DNA from: Lagopus muta
Lineage: Eukaryota > Chordata > Aves > Galliformes > Phasianidae
Direction: 5' to 3'
NCBI RefSeq assembly: GCF_023343835.1
Contig: NC_064436.1
Span: 56,705,883 to 56,769,882, forward strand
DNA: 64,000 nucleotides
This document shows, in pieces, positions 1-12,300 of the stretch. How positions within the stretch are numbered: position 1 is the stretch's first letter; each line of letters begins with the position of its first letter. The position numbers and the translations under genes were made by a program. Under the pieces are notes generated by a model. The model saw only the letters and a program-made list of their open reading frames with translations. It ran no database searches and was not told the DNA's origin.

Positions 1-178
1 GCCCAGGGTCCCATCTATCCCTGGCATCTAGGGATGGGGTACCCACAGCTTCTCTGGGCAGCCTGCCCTAGTGTCTCACCACTCTCTGAGTAGAGAATTT
101 CTTCCAAACATCTAACCTAAATCTCCTCTCTTCTAGGTTAAAGCCCTCCCCCTCCCATCCTTGGTATCTTTCTACTTG
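1..178 (-). repeat. CR1 LINE fragment, cut by the window edge
   Basis: The stretch reads as the reverse complement of the 3' part of a CR1 element. Its minus-strand translation contains the familiar CR1-derived run FNLEERRFRLDVWKKF followed by VVRH, and the + strand carries the usual 'cttctctgggcagcctg' block. The copy is diverged and not coding. Similarity fades after about 178; the left end lies outside the window. Confidence 0.85.
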
Positions 179-619
179 CACGAAGTCATTTCCATCAGTG
201 TCCTCTCCATCAGTGCTTTCAGGACCTCTGAGGAGCCAGTGTGGTCCTGGATGTCCAGCAGAAGTTCCTGCTTTGCCCTGAGTGGTGATGCTGGGCAGTG
301 GAGGGTCTGGTAAGAGTTGTAGAAATTGTTCCCAAACCCAATGACTTGATATTGCAATGAGGGGTGCAGTTTTGAAATACCAAAACTGCAAATAAAAATC
401 ACAGAGGGCAACTGAGGAAAGCGCAGGAGCCTTTGGAAGTGTGTTACTGTGGCATGGCATAAGGAAAGTTGCATCTTGTCTGACCGAGGTGTCACTGGGC
501 TCAGAAACAAAGTCACTTTGAAGAAAAAACATGGACTCCAATCCCAAAAGAGGCGATAACCTTGTCAGGAAAGAAGGGCATCCACCGGGAGGAGTGAAAC
601 GAGATGTTCTTACAACAAC
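179..619. other. Upstream flank of PROM1, no recognised feature
   Basis: AT-balanced sequence between the CR1 fragment and the CpG island. I see no conserved coding sequence, RNA gene or known repeat. Open frames here on both strands are short or run on into the GC-rich island. Confidence 0.5.
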
Positions 620-1640
620 TGATGAGAGAGGTAACCCGGCGGGGAGGACAGCCGTGCCCGCGCTGCCGCAGCCCGCCCAGCAACAGGTCGCGTCCGCAGC
701 GCACCCACCGCGCCGCAGCCCGGCCCGAGCCCCCGGGCCGCCCCCACGGCGCCCAGTGGGGCGAAACGCCTCACGCTCCTCCTCTTCCTCCCCCTCTCCC
801 TCCTCCGGCCCCGGCCCGCCGGGGTGGTCCCGCAGCCCGGCCCGGGGCAGAGCCCGCCCTCCGTAATCCATGCGCGGACGGCACCGCCGCTGCGCTCTGA
901 GGCGGAGCGGGCCGAGCCAGGACCGTCTCCCCGACCGCGCTCCGCCGGTGAGTGCCGGGCGCGGTGTGCGCGGGGAGGGGCGGCAGGTGGGGCGGGGCTC
1001 CTCCCGCTGCGGGCGGCACAAGTGCTGCCCTTCCCGGAGAGAAAGTGCGGCGGCGGCGCGGGAGAGCTCCTTCCTCGGGAACCGGGTGAGGGGAGCGAGC
1101 CGGGAGGAGGGCTCGGTTTGGGTGCCGGGAGAAGCCGGTTGTGGGAGCGGAGGGGATGGCTCCGGCTGCGGGAAAGGAAGAGGCTGCGGCACGGCGGCGT
1201 GCGGGGAGCCAGGGCGGGTCCGCCCGCGGAGGAGAGCCGGGCGGCGGGGACGGGGAGAGAGGAGCGAAGAGCTCCGGGGATGTCCGGCCCCTGGGTGGGG
1301 GGGCCCTCCGCATTGCTTCGTCGCGGGGAGGAAACCCCCCGCCTCGGCGCTGCGGCGGAATGGTGGCTGCGGGCAAGGAGGGCGGCTCGCCCCTTCCCGC
1401 CGTGGGAGCGCGCTGCGGCGAGTGCCGCACCTGGGGCGGCTCGGCCTCTCCGCGGCGAGGGGAGCGCGGCGGGGCGGCTGCGGCGACAGGCATCGCTTAT
1501 CGCCATCCGAGCGCCGTGCAGGGGGAAACGGCCGGAGAAACTACCGAGCGGTCCGCGTTCCGGCAGAGGCAGAGCTGAGGCGCCCGCGCTGCTGTGCGGA
1601 TCGAGGACTTGGCGGCGTGGCAGGGGGCTGAGCCTCGCCG
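620..1640 (+). promoter_or_regulatory. PROM1: CpG island, likely PROM1 promoter region
   Basis: About 1 kb of very GC- and CpG-rich DNA in an otherwise AT-rich window, with GC boxes such as ggggcggggc near 988-998 and no clear TATA box. It lies about 6 kb upstream of the first coding exon. Mammalian PROM1 is known to use several alternative promoters and non-coding first exons in such an island, some controlled by methylation. Several good splice donors (gtgagt at 948, gtgagg at 1086) fit the same design here. Long open frames in the island on both strands are a product of the base composition. Confidence 0.8.
850..947 (+). other. PROM1: Predicted non-coding exon 1 of PROM1 (5' UTR)
   Basis: The end is set by a strong donor, ccg|gtgagt, with the intron starting at 948. 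The start is arbitrary because the transcription start cannot be read from sequence. An alternative first exon ending at 1085 (cgg|gtgagg) is also plausible. This exon would join an acceptor at 6954 or 6882, giving a leader exon before the coding start at 7150. Confidence 0.5.
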
Positions 1641-2213
1641 GCGCAAGTAATTGTAAAGATGAGGGAAACTTGGTCCGAGCTGCGAGGGAGCGCAGTCCGG
1701 TCTGCTGTTGGGGCTGCGCTCAGCCCTCGCTCGTTCCCGTTGCCGAAAAGCAATTCTAATTATGGGATGGCTTTGTGGTGTTCAAGTGATGCTGAGGAGT
1801 GCTCTCCCAAGAAAAGGCTTTATGAGCACCGGGGTAAACGCATCGCTTAGCCTCATATTAGGTATTTGGTTTTGGATCATTTAGTGAAAACATAAACTTT
1901 TAGGCAGAAAGTCAGAGCGGTAGATCTTCTGGGAAGATATCTCACTTGGAGTTTATTTGTGTGCATATGTTAGTAAACTGCTGTGACTTCTATAGCAGCA
2001 GACAGTGTGGGGTTGGCTGGTTGGTGAGTGGGTTTTCTTGGTTCTGCTGGTTTTGTTTGTTAGGGGAGTGGGGGAGTGTTGTGTATATTTGTGTACTTCA
2101 TACACAACCAGCTAGCAGCTCAACGCTAACCTGGGTTCCACATACCCATGTTCCAGACTTGAGTGCTTTGCATTGAGCACCAACAAGCACAGCAGGTGCC
2201 TCCTGTAGCTTCC

Positions 2214-2229
2214 GGGGGGGGGGGGGGGG
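2214..2229. repeat. Homopolymer run of 16 G
   Basis: Uninterrupted G run in PROM1 intron 1, on the strand that would be transcribed. Such runs are prone to length errors and can form G-rich secondary structure. Confidence 0.9.
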
Positions 2230-3052
2230 ATTTTGTTTGTGTAGGTGCCATCAGGCAGTTCTGCAGTCCCTGGTGCTTACTGGGCTTATTTGCATTCTAC
2301 TCCTATGGCAACAGGTTGCAATCCTTGGTAGGCTTGAGAGAGATTGTGTCAGAAAACTGTACCTTTCTGACTTGATGGCGTCTGGCTAGCTGGCTGTAAT
2401 GTATCTCATTTGCAGTTTTGTTTTAATGCATATCCGGGAGTTGAAGGCCAGCTGTAGCTACCTGTGTTATGACTGTCATAATTAATTTCAGTCTTCCGCT
2501 GGTTGCTTTCGCTCGAACCTTGAAGGGTATTATGGACTCTGGTTTTCAAATGACTAATTAAAAAACATAACAAATGCAGCCAGCTTTTCAGGGTGGGCTT
2601 CCTGCGGACAGCTGCTTCTTCCCCTGTTCTGACCTGGTTTGCTGCCAAGAGGCTTCCACATTGAGTTTGAGCAATGTAGCCTCTGGTTGATTGAATTTCA
2701 GTTCACAGGGTTAATCATAGCCACATGACTGCACTGCAGAGTTGTATTTGCATGGATTGCAATGTTAAATGGGAGGCCGGTCCTGTAGTAACAAAGAGTG
2801 GGGCATCGTGATGCTTCTGAGGAGAATATCACAATGCTTCTGAGTTCTGCTCATTAGTGTAGGTACCATCATAACAGCAGTTACTGAACTTCTGCATCTC
2901 AATTTGTCTCTTCTTCTCAAACTTGCACTGCAGTTGCTGAAGCATTATTGGTTTTGGAAAGCACTGCAGTTTGTTTGTTTTTTAATATGATGTGATAATA
3001 TTGCAGCACACAGGACGAAGCAGTGATGATGTTCTCCACACAGTGCTTTTTT

Positions 3053-3076
3053 AAAAAAAAAAAAAAAAAAAAAAAA
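3053..3076. repeat. Homopolymer run of 24 A
   Basis: Poly(A) stretch in intron 1. No recognisable retroposon body lies directly upstream, so it is best treated as a simple repeat. Confidence 0.85.
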
Positions 3077-4805
3077 GCCTAAGAATTCAGTTTAGTGACT
3101 TATGTGGGATACTTAGGTGACAGCTGCAGAATAAAAAGCATAAGCTCCACTCTTGTAAAGTGGATGCTTGCAAACTGCACAGAAAATAAAGTTTTAATTG
3201 CTACACATCTTCCATAGTTAACAGATGGTTATTTTCTTAATCAAAATAGTAATGAAATGAACACCTTACTTGATAATTATTGGAAGCACTCCGAAGGTTC
3301 ACACAGTTGATTTTTCTCTCCCTGTTTGCTTGAACATGGCACAAGTTGTGCAAGCAAACTCGTGCTGATGTCACACTGCTTTGTAGGAAATGAGACGGCC
3401 ACACGCTGCAGTGAGGATTATCATGAATGGTATATATGTCATTTCTATTCATATACCACACTTGCACTTCTCACAATTTCATGGATTGATTTTTTTTTTC
3501 GCTTTCAGCACTGTTCATCTAGCATATTCAGCTACTAATATGCTTCCAGCTCAGGTTGTGAGTTTTTTTTTTTATAGTTACTGAGATGAAGGTAACTACG
3601 GGGAGCTTGTTACATCAGAGTTATTTTTAGGTAGGTTGAACAGCTATTGAATGCTCACAGGTAGCCTGAGTTATAGGTTTAATAGTGCTTCTGCAAGTTC
3701 CTGCTCACTATTAATGAAGCCTTTATATAGTTTAGGGACGATTTGGTGTCAGCCTGAAGGGATCACTCAATAAGCCTGTATACACCAAGTTCATTGCGAT
3801 GGCTTTGCCAGTAATGGGAGAAGGAGCACATCTGGTTGAATGCTGCAGGTTCTTTGATTTGCAAGATGCCTGCCTGCTTTTTGAGAAATACTGAATTTCA
3901 TAAAGGCTCAGCTGAAAATTATACCGACCTGGAGATTTCTGTAGTGTCTTCGGAGTGGAAAGGTGGTTGTACATCTCTATTCAGCAATACATTGTTTGTG
4001 TCTGCAGTACAGGTAGTGTCCTTGCAATTTCAGTAGCGTCCTTTTTGTGAAACCGCCAGGATTCAATATCAGCTAGTGGATGAGTTCACTCTTCTGCCAG
4101 GCATTATTTTTCAACATCAGAAGGACGTGTTGGTACTGCTTTGTTTTCCCATTTGTACAATTAGATCTAGTTTAAATTGTCCTTAGCATAAAATTTGGTC
4201 TGTTTGGGGTAGGGAAACAAAAAACAGTTGTATGCATCTTCCTCTTCCCCCTTCTCTCTAACATAACAGCTCACAACAGAAAACATGCCCTGTCTTCTAG
4301 CTCTGCCTTAGGACACCAGTTATGGTCATCTTCCTCTCCAGTTTTATCATTCACAAACACCCCTAGCATTCCCATGTAGTGTTTTCAGCCTGTTTTTGTC
4401 TGTGTCTGTAACTTCTGCAGGGGTCAGAGATGGTGTGTGTTATCTCCTGATTTGCTGAGCTCTTGGAGTGCATTGAGAAGTCTCCAGAGCACTCAAATTT
4501 ACACAGAAAGTGTTCCAACTTTTTAGTAACAGTTCAGCTTGGTTTATTTTATTGAACTTGCACAACCTTCTCAGATTTGTCATTAGGAGAAAATAAAAAT
4601 CTATTGCACTTAATTGGGATTTTGTGATACTTTATTCCGTGCAGTTTTTGTAGATCTGATAATAAACTGCCATCAAAGCAATTTGCATTTTCTTTTGATT
4701 TCTGCATTCAGCCATGGTGTGGCAGGTGTATTAAAGAAAATTGTGCTGAGCAAAATCTCAAGAATCTCAGTCTCAAGAAATGATTGAAGGGGGAAAAATA
4801 ATATG

Positions 4806-5228
4806 TTGGAGCTGGATAATTGATGGAACACCTCTCTTATGGGGACAGGCTGAGAGAGCTGGGGCTGTTCAGCCTGGAGAAGAGAAGGCTCCAGGGAGAC
4901 CTGAGTGCAATCTTTCAGTACCTGACGGGGGGCTGTAAGAAAGGACAGACTCTTTAGCACGGTCTGTTGTGATAGGATAAGGGGAAATGGTTTCAAACTA
5001 AAAGAGGTGAGATTTAGATTGGATATAAGGAAGGAAAAAAATTATGCAAAGCACTGGCACAAGTTGCCCAGAGAGGTGATGGCTGCCCCATTCCTGGTGA
5101 CATTCGAGGTTGGGCTGGATGGGGCTCTCAGCAACCTGATCCAGCTGTAGGTGTCCCTGTTCAGTGCAGGGCACTTGGACCAGATGGCATTTAAAGGTTC
5201 TTTCCAACTAAACGGTCCTGTGATAATT
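4806..5228 (+). repeat. CR1 LINE 3' fragment, sense to PROM1
   Basis: It shows the CR1 3'-end layout: 'ggctgagagagctggggctgttcag', then 'gcccagagaggtgatggctgcccc', then 'ggttctttccaact'. It is 5'-truncated, as most CR1 copies are, and diverged. It is one of few copies here in the same orientation as PROM1. Confidence 0.9.
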
Positions 5229-6954
5229 TTTTTTTTTCTGGCATTATTATTTAACTAAGCATATCTTTCTGGAATGGAAATCCATATTTTTTTTTTTTTA
5301 TGTCTGCTAAGATTTTATATTTCAGTGTTGGGCGTTATATAGAGAGAAACACATAACATTGGCTCTTTCAGTATGGCTTGGTAACTCTGATGTTCATGGG
5401 ATTATATAACTGTTTTTCTTGGTTTTCACTGGGCATTGGGTGGAAAAATAGATTTAAGTTTTCCTTTTTAGCTAGATTGGGTTTCAGGGAAACAAGATTG
5501 TCCCTAGTTCTTTGATCAGGTTTTGTATTTCTGTGTTCCATGTTTTTCTTGATGCTAGTCAGACTTCTGCATACAGGAAGGAGCAGTAAACAAGCCTGCC
5601 ATGTGATTTCCAGTGAGTCAGTGCTGGCTTTCAGATAGGCAGCGTGTGTTTTACCAGGGAATGTAAAACATGGGAGAGACGAAGACTCACCTTGCTACCA
5701 ACTTCAGAAGTGTTTTTGTCTTCAGACCTCCTTTGATGTGGAAGCACCTTGGAAGTGAAGAAGCTGCTGTGGCTTTGGGCTGGCTGCAGCTGTGATTGCA
5801 GTGTTGCTTTGCCCACTGTTGTTGTTTTGCACTGGGTGCTCCCTGCTTTCAGGTGGTGGCTGGTTGTGAGTGGTGCGTTCCCAGTCATCCCCACTGGTGG
5901 CATTCTGGTCAATGGGTGAAGGCTTTCCAGGAGTGAGCCAGTCTGATGGATGACTTCCAAAGTCAAGAGAGAGTAAACACTGCCTTTTATTGGTTGTGGG
6001 GTCTTTTTTTGAGTCGTTTTATGTTGGATTTTGTTTTGTTTTGTTTTTTTTGGAGAGGAGGGAGTTCTTCCTTGGAGAGCACTGTGGCCCATGCTGCGGT
6101 GAAGGAGTGTTAGCTAGCTCCAGGTAGGTGAAAATGTGGCCAAGTGTTTTGTTGGAAACTGAGGGATTTTCTGCTTGTTTTTCTTTTTTGACAGTAGATG
6201 AAAGTGTTGTGGTTTTGTAGACTGACAACATTCTTAACACTTTATAGGCATCCAGAGTCATCTTAATGCTACTCAACTTCAACAAGACATTGTTGAAAAC
6301 TATTGGCTGCTCGGGCTTTGAAGGAGAACGTTGTGAAAGTTTGAGTTCATAGAAAGCAATTGAGGACATGCACCGTTATCTTTCAGGAGGACAGTAGATT
6401 TTTTTTCTCATTAAGTTTTCAGTGATAAAAAGTTATGTACTGTCAAAACAAGTGGAAGCTTAAATTCTTTCTTGAGATCAGTCTTCGGCCTTAGCTATGA
6501 AATGGGTGTCACGAAGTGCCATCTGCAAGGTTGTTTGTGGGGAGGGAAGTGGGAGTGCTAAAAACTAAAAAGTTACAGATTAAAGAAACTGCAAGATATA
6601 ACTAGTAGTTGTCATCCTCTATAGTAACTAGAGGTAGCTGACTGAATGCAAACTACTGTGATGTGACATACTGTGTTTAGTTAGAACTGCAGTTTGTATG
6701 TTCTACCTTTAATTTTGCATATTTTCTCTGGAGCTGTCCCAGTGCTCTGCTTTGTTTTTGAAAACTCATTGACCTGGAACTGTGCGTAATTGTTTTTATC
6801 CCTCTTTCAAGTACAGCATGTGTAGCAGACCATTTTATTCACAGACTTCAGTTCTTTTTTTCCTCTGTTTCCTCTCTTGCAGGTATCTCGCAATTTCTGC
6901 TTGCATGCCAATACCTTAATGAGCTCAGAGTTTTTTCTTTCTTTCTTTTACTAG

Positions 6955-7369
6955 AGATGGTGCGCTGAGTCACTTCCATGAGCAGCTCCTGTACCACTCC
7001 AGAACAAGAAGACGGATGTTAAAGAATAAAGGTGTGAGGGCACCAGTGCTTTGCTGTTGAGAAATCTAGCTCCTAAGTGAACGTACTGAAGATTTCTGGA
7101 GTTGGTGGGAAAACTACCTCTACCTCAAATTTTATGAATACTGCTAGCCATGGCTGTGGAACTCTGTCTGCTGCTGCTGTTGTTTTGTGGAGGTACTATT
7201 TCAGAGGTTCAGCCTATATACAAGCCGCCTCCTGGGACTTTGGATTTTGGATTTGTACCTGCCAAGACATATGATACAGGTGCATACCATGAACCTGGGC
7301 CAATAGGAATCTTGTTTAAAGTAGTCCATGCCTTCCTGTATCTAGTGCAGCCCAATCCTTTTCCTCAAG
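6955..7369 (+). CDS. PROM1: PROM1 exon 2: leader plus first coding exon (codons 1-73)
   Basis: The coding part starts at ATG 7150 in a strong context (gccATGg) and ends at donor caag|gtaagc. It encodes a signal peptide ([15 protein letters not shown]), a variable N-terminal stretch, then [19 protein letters not shown], which matches the most conserved part of the prominin N-terminus. The exon could instead start at 6883. Four ATGs lie upstream of 7150 in the exon (6957, 6978, 7016, 7134). Confidence 0.92.
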
Positions 7370-9274
7370 GTAAGCAAACAAAATTGTTTTTGTTTTTCAC
7401 TTTAAGATTTGTTACTGATTCATTCACATTATTGTAGATACCAAGATGGTAATTTGGAAGTAAATGCTAGTGGGGGCTTTATTAGTAGCATGCAGCGTGG
7501 CCTGGGAATGTGCACAGTATCATGTCAGATAACATTGTTCTGTTCTGCATAGTTGGGTGTTATTAATGAAAAATGAAATGTTAATGAAATTTCACAGCAC
7601 TTCTTAGATATCTCAAAGCTGTCATTGATACATTCGAGGCTGTTTTTTCTTATGTGCACTCAGAAATGTGGGGTTAGGAGTAAAGCATAATTTGCAGGAG
7701 TAAAGCTTGATTTGCTTTGTATTTAATATTAAATCCATAAAAAACAGCTCATTAAGATTTGCATATTGTGATAAACGTTCTTCTTAAAATACAGCTTTAT
7801 GGGATGTACTCTCAGAAGGATCATAGAAACGTAGCAACTAGAAATAAACTCCTTTTGTTTCCATATCTTCATCCAGTCAACTCTCATAAATCCATTTCCA
7901 TTATGCAAGCGTGCAACTTTGTGTTCCTTTGTGATCCAGAGTTAAGAATGAAACTGCATCTCTTTCTTTTCCATTCCTTTTCTACTGAGTTCTTCTAAAG
8001 GAGAAGCGGAGACATGAGAAAAGTGTGTGCTTAATGAGACTACATTGCTTGAAATGTGCTTTTGGGATCTGTGTGTTTGTGGGGTTTGTAGTTGTATCAG
8101 TGGAACTTTTCAGTGTGCTTTTTGTTTCATTTAGCTGTCCGAAGAAAATGCCAATGTTCGTATAATCTTAATATTCTAAATAATGCCAAGGTGAAGTTTT
8201 AATGACCTAAGAACAGCTTTGGTTTGCTACTGATTAATTTTGGCATTTTAGCTGTGGCTATGTATAAAAGAAGATTATATTATTTTGTAGTATATATTTC
8301 AATTATATTAAATCCTTTACTAATTTAACATCTTAAATTCTTTGGTTACATGCCTGTATAATACGTACCAATGATTATTTGCTTGTATTTTTTGCCATTT
8401 CTTCAATAGCTGTAGAAGAATGAAGTCAAATGAATTAATTGTATTCAGACAAGTGCCTGGAGATCTTGAGGTTAACCTGGGGAGCAAAGGTCTGACTTAT
8501 TCCCTGCATTATCTGTCTTCCCAGCAGGCTTTACTCCAGGTGTACTGAGGGCCGTTGCATGAAGCTGGCAGGAATGTCACCTTTTGAAGGAACGCTTTCC
8601 AGATGCCTCTGCTTTTGTGGCCTCTTTCCTGCCATGAAATGTGCAGATGAACTATTTTACTCTCATGAGATGTGATATGCTGAGCTGTCTGCATTCAGCT
8701 CTCAGAAAAAGGCCTTTGTTCTGTCCAGAGGCTCACTTGAATATTTTACTCTTTTGATTATGGAAACCTGAGTTCAGTGAGATGTTTACTGTGCCTTTGT
8801 AGTAACAGGAATATGGTCTATAGCCTTGTATGCTTTGGTCACATAATATTAAATTTCACGTACAAATGATTATTGAGTATAGAATTTGCTGTCAAGTCAC
8901 ATGGAGTTGTTTGTGTTAAGTTCTAACCTCAAGTGTGTGGATTGTTGTGAAATACAGCATTAAAGAGAAAGGAACCATCTAATAGTAAATCACTTTTGCT
9001 TACCTCGTATGTTTTGCACGTGTCACTCATCTCATTCCCTCCCAACAGATGTTTCCAGCCAAACCAGATGTTCTCAGAAGTTTGGCTTTCAGTGCTTTCT
9101 TTAGGTGAAGTGCTTTTCCCATGCCCCCACGTACCTCACTGCAAAACACAGATTTGACGGATCATGTCAGTTTGAGTCATACCATTTAATTGGTTAATCC
9201 TCTTAATCTCTTTTGCCATATGCTGTTCTATTTTCACATTCAGTGTATTAATAGTGTAGTTAAATATTTGAAAT

Positions 9275-9309
<35 letters not shown>

Positions 9310-12300
9310 GCCAACTTGAAATAGGATTAATTCTGATTCAGAGATGAAAATAAACATTAATCACAAGTATGCACAGAAAGCTGTTTCGGTGTGTCTGACT
9401 CAAAACATCATCACTGCTGTTGGTCTGGAGCTCCAGAAGAGTTTGTTCCAGGCTGATGCCCTAGAGTAGTGCACATAACCACAACATAGGGTAGAAATAT
9501 GGCTCACAGGCAGAGCTCTGTATCAACTTATAACTTTGATCTTAGAAACCTTATTTTTTTTTTTCCCCCTAGTACTTGGAAGTACTTAATGTTTGCTTTT
9601 CCAATCTACAGTTATGCTTAGCTGGGAGGAAAAAGAAGGAAAAAAAATATGAAAAGTGACAGGATTGCCTAACTGCATGCAGATAGATATTCCTGCCTTT
9701 GCAAGTCATTTGTGTGCTTCCAGTAGTGCTCTGATGTTGCAGTTCTGTACACCTTAAGTCCCGATAAAGCCTTTAGGAAGGAAGCTAGCATGAGCTTCCT
9801 AGCTTGTGATAAAGCAAAAGATGAAGTCCTTGGGAAAGGTTGTTCTTAAGTTTTTCAATTGCATGCAAATTTATTTAAATGTTCTTATTAGTTACTTTAA
9901 AGCTGAAAGTGATTATTTAAAAAGAAAATCAGCCATGAGGTATTCTATGAGTTTGTTTTTGGTTTTGTTTTTACTTCCTTTTTAGTTAAAGCTGAGAAAC
10001 TGTTTGCATAGCTTCAGACTAGGTGTGTTGCTCATACCATAAGGTTTGTGGGCACGCAGCTGAATCTAAGTTCAGATTTAATAGGTAAGTTATTAATGGG
10101 ATTAAATGCAGTTGTTGAGTAAAGCACACTGACAGAACCTGAGCAAGGAGCTGCAACCCTTCAGGTTTGCTTAAATCGCTGAGTCTTTAATGACAGTGCT
10201 GTACTGATTGGATATCTGATTGCAGTGCTTCAGCGAGTGTGAACAGATCCTGCTTCCAGCTTCATCTGTCAAATACTTTTGCCTTTACTAGATAATGTAC
10301 TGCTGCAATGGGAGTGATTCGCTCTGGACCCCTGTGAGGAGTTAATGACATACTGGGGTGGAAGAATCTGCTTGGTCACTGGCTTGCTGCATGATGCTCA
10401 GTTGGTCTCTTCAGTCATGCAGTGCCTTGATTTGTCTGTTTCTAACATGAAGAGGATAGTGCTGCTGTTGAGACTGTAGGCTTGTTATTCCTTACTGTTA
10501 ACATCTTATTAGTTTACAATGAACAGATGATAACAAAAGTTATAGGTTGCTTCCAGCACTCAATTAAGTGCTAAGTGACATCTACCAAAACAGGCTGCAG
10601 GTTTTTGTTTTGCTTAGAATTTGTTGCAAACTGAAGCTTGGCATGTTAATAAAGTTAAGTCAGTTTGCACGTGTGACGTGGTGTGCATCACCTGTTGTGC
10701 TGGGGACCTGCAGATATGAGCTTAGTGTAGAAAGGGCATGGTCAGTGTGAGCCCTGGCTGTGTGGCTGTCTTAGCGTGGCTTTGTTCCCATGGAAACTAC
10801 ATGTTAGTTGCAGTAAGACGATTTTAATCTGAAATTCCACTTGCCAGCGGGATCTGCACAACAAATCTTCAGTTTCACAGCTTGTGTCTTGTAACTAATA
10901 TGCAGGGAGTTCACGAAAGAACCAAGCTGAAGTTCCTTTTCTTTTTAGATAAAATAAGACAAAAATTTAAGGCACGTTCACCTTGTTGTGCTGTACCTGA
11001 GCATATTGCTAGACAGTTATGCTGCATACTTTTAATTACAGCTGCTTTGTAAATGCTTCTACTTCTGGATTGCACCATTTCTGCTGAAGCAGAAATGAAA
11101 CTTTAATGCAAATGTGAATGCAGGACCTTACTAGGCAGAGTATGGTGTGGAGAGTTGAATGTATATTCCTTATGGGAAAGAACAGTAAGCAGTTTCGTAG
11201 ACCTGAACTGCACCTCTCAGTTCTGTTTGCAGAGTCTCGTGTTTTGAGCAGTTTCAGCATCTTTCAAAGCTGCTGCAAGTCATGGAGTTTAGCAAGTTTG
11301 TTTTGTGTCCTCTGTTCCTGAAATTGTGTCACATGAGCGTATTCAGCAGTTGTAATGTTTTTTACGTTAACATTAAAAAAATCACATAATTTTTAGGTGA
11401 ATATAAGCAGAGTATCCCTAGCTAGTACAGCTGCAATGGAAAAGTGTTCCTTCTTTTCTGGATACCATTGTGTATCCAGCAAAATACAGATATTGTGTGA
11501 TATGTGTGTTTGTTTTTTTTTAATACATTAGGTGTGTTGGATGAGAAGGAACTGCGTGCACACTGCTTCTGACTTCAGTTCAGGTGCTGCAGTTCAGCAA
11601 CATAAGGCAGCACTCAGTTTTCCAAAGCGATTACGAACTTCTGTAAAAGCTTATACTGAAATATCCTTTTCCAATTGTGTGAAGTCTCAGTATCAGTTCA
11701 GGAATGGAGCTGCGCTGATGTGATATACTGCCTTTTTGTGCTAGTTTTTAACACCTACTCCTTGTGGCATGTGGGTTGATTTCTTTCTTATTGCTTGCCT
11801 CCTGGAGTTGGTTTGGGAGCACAGATGCAATTGCTGGTGCAGGAACTGAGAGGAAGGGAGGGTTCTCTGAGAGTAAGACCTGCCTCTTAGTGAGGTAGCT
11901 GTTAGATTGGCCAAGCTGTGTTGTGAAATGACCATTTCATTGAGCTGTGGAGTCACTGCCTTCACTGCAACTGTATAGTGTGGTTTGGTTTTTTTCAGTA
12001 CTGTGGCCTCAGCTGTGACATGAATTTCAGGTAATAGCTGGGGAGAGTTGAAATGAAAATGGCAGATTTCATTGATAGGTGTTATGTATAGTAAATAGTG
12101 CTGGTATGATGTGGGTAGAACTGGAATAAGAGGGGGAAATTACAGAGCTTCCTTGTGTGATCGTATGGGGTATATGCTGAAAGAAATTCCTTGTGTCTAA
12201 GATTAGAAATACTGTGAAATATTGAGCAGCAGGAAGATAACAGGATAAATTAGCATCTTCTTTTCTCTGCCCACTCACATGCACTTAAGGAAATAGTGTT

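Larger units (their letters stand above)
948..6954 (+). other. PROM1: PROM1 intron 1
   Basis: It contains the 3' half of the CpG island, a run of 16 G at 2214-2229, a run of 24 A at 3053-3076, and a sense CR1 copy at about 4806-5228. Apart from these I see only unique non-coding sequence. Two acceptors lie at its end: cctctcttgcag (ending 6882) and tttcttttactag (ending 6954). Confidence 0.6.

Noticed and set aside
68..1192. 374-codon open frame on the minus strand
   Set aside because: It joins translated CR1 debris to a GC-rich CpG island; composition keeps the frame open. There is no known domain, and Pro/Arg/Gly-rich sequence is typical of such artefacts. The other long frames in 531-1759 on both strands are rejected for the same reason.
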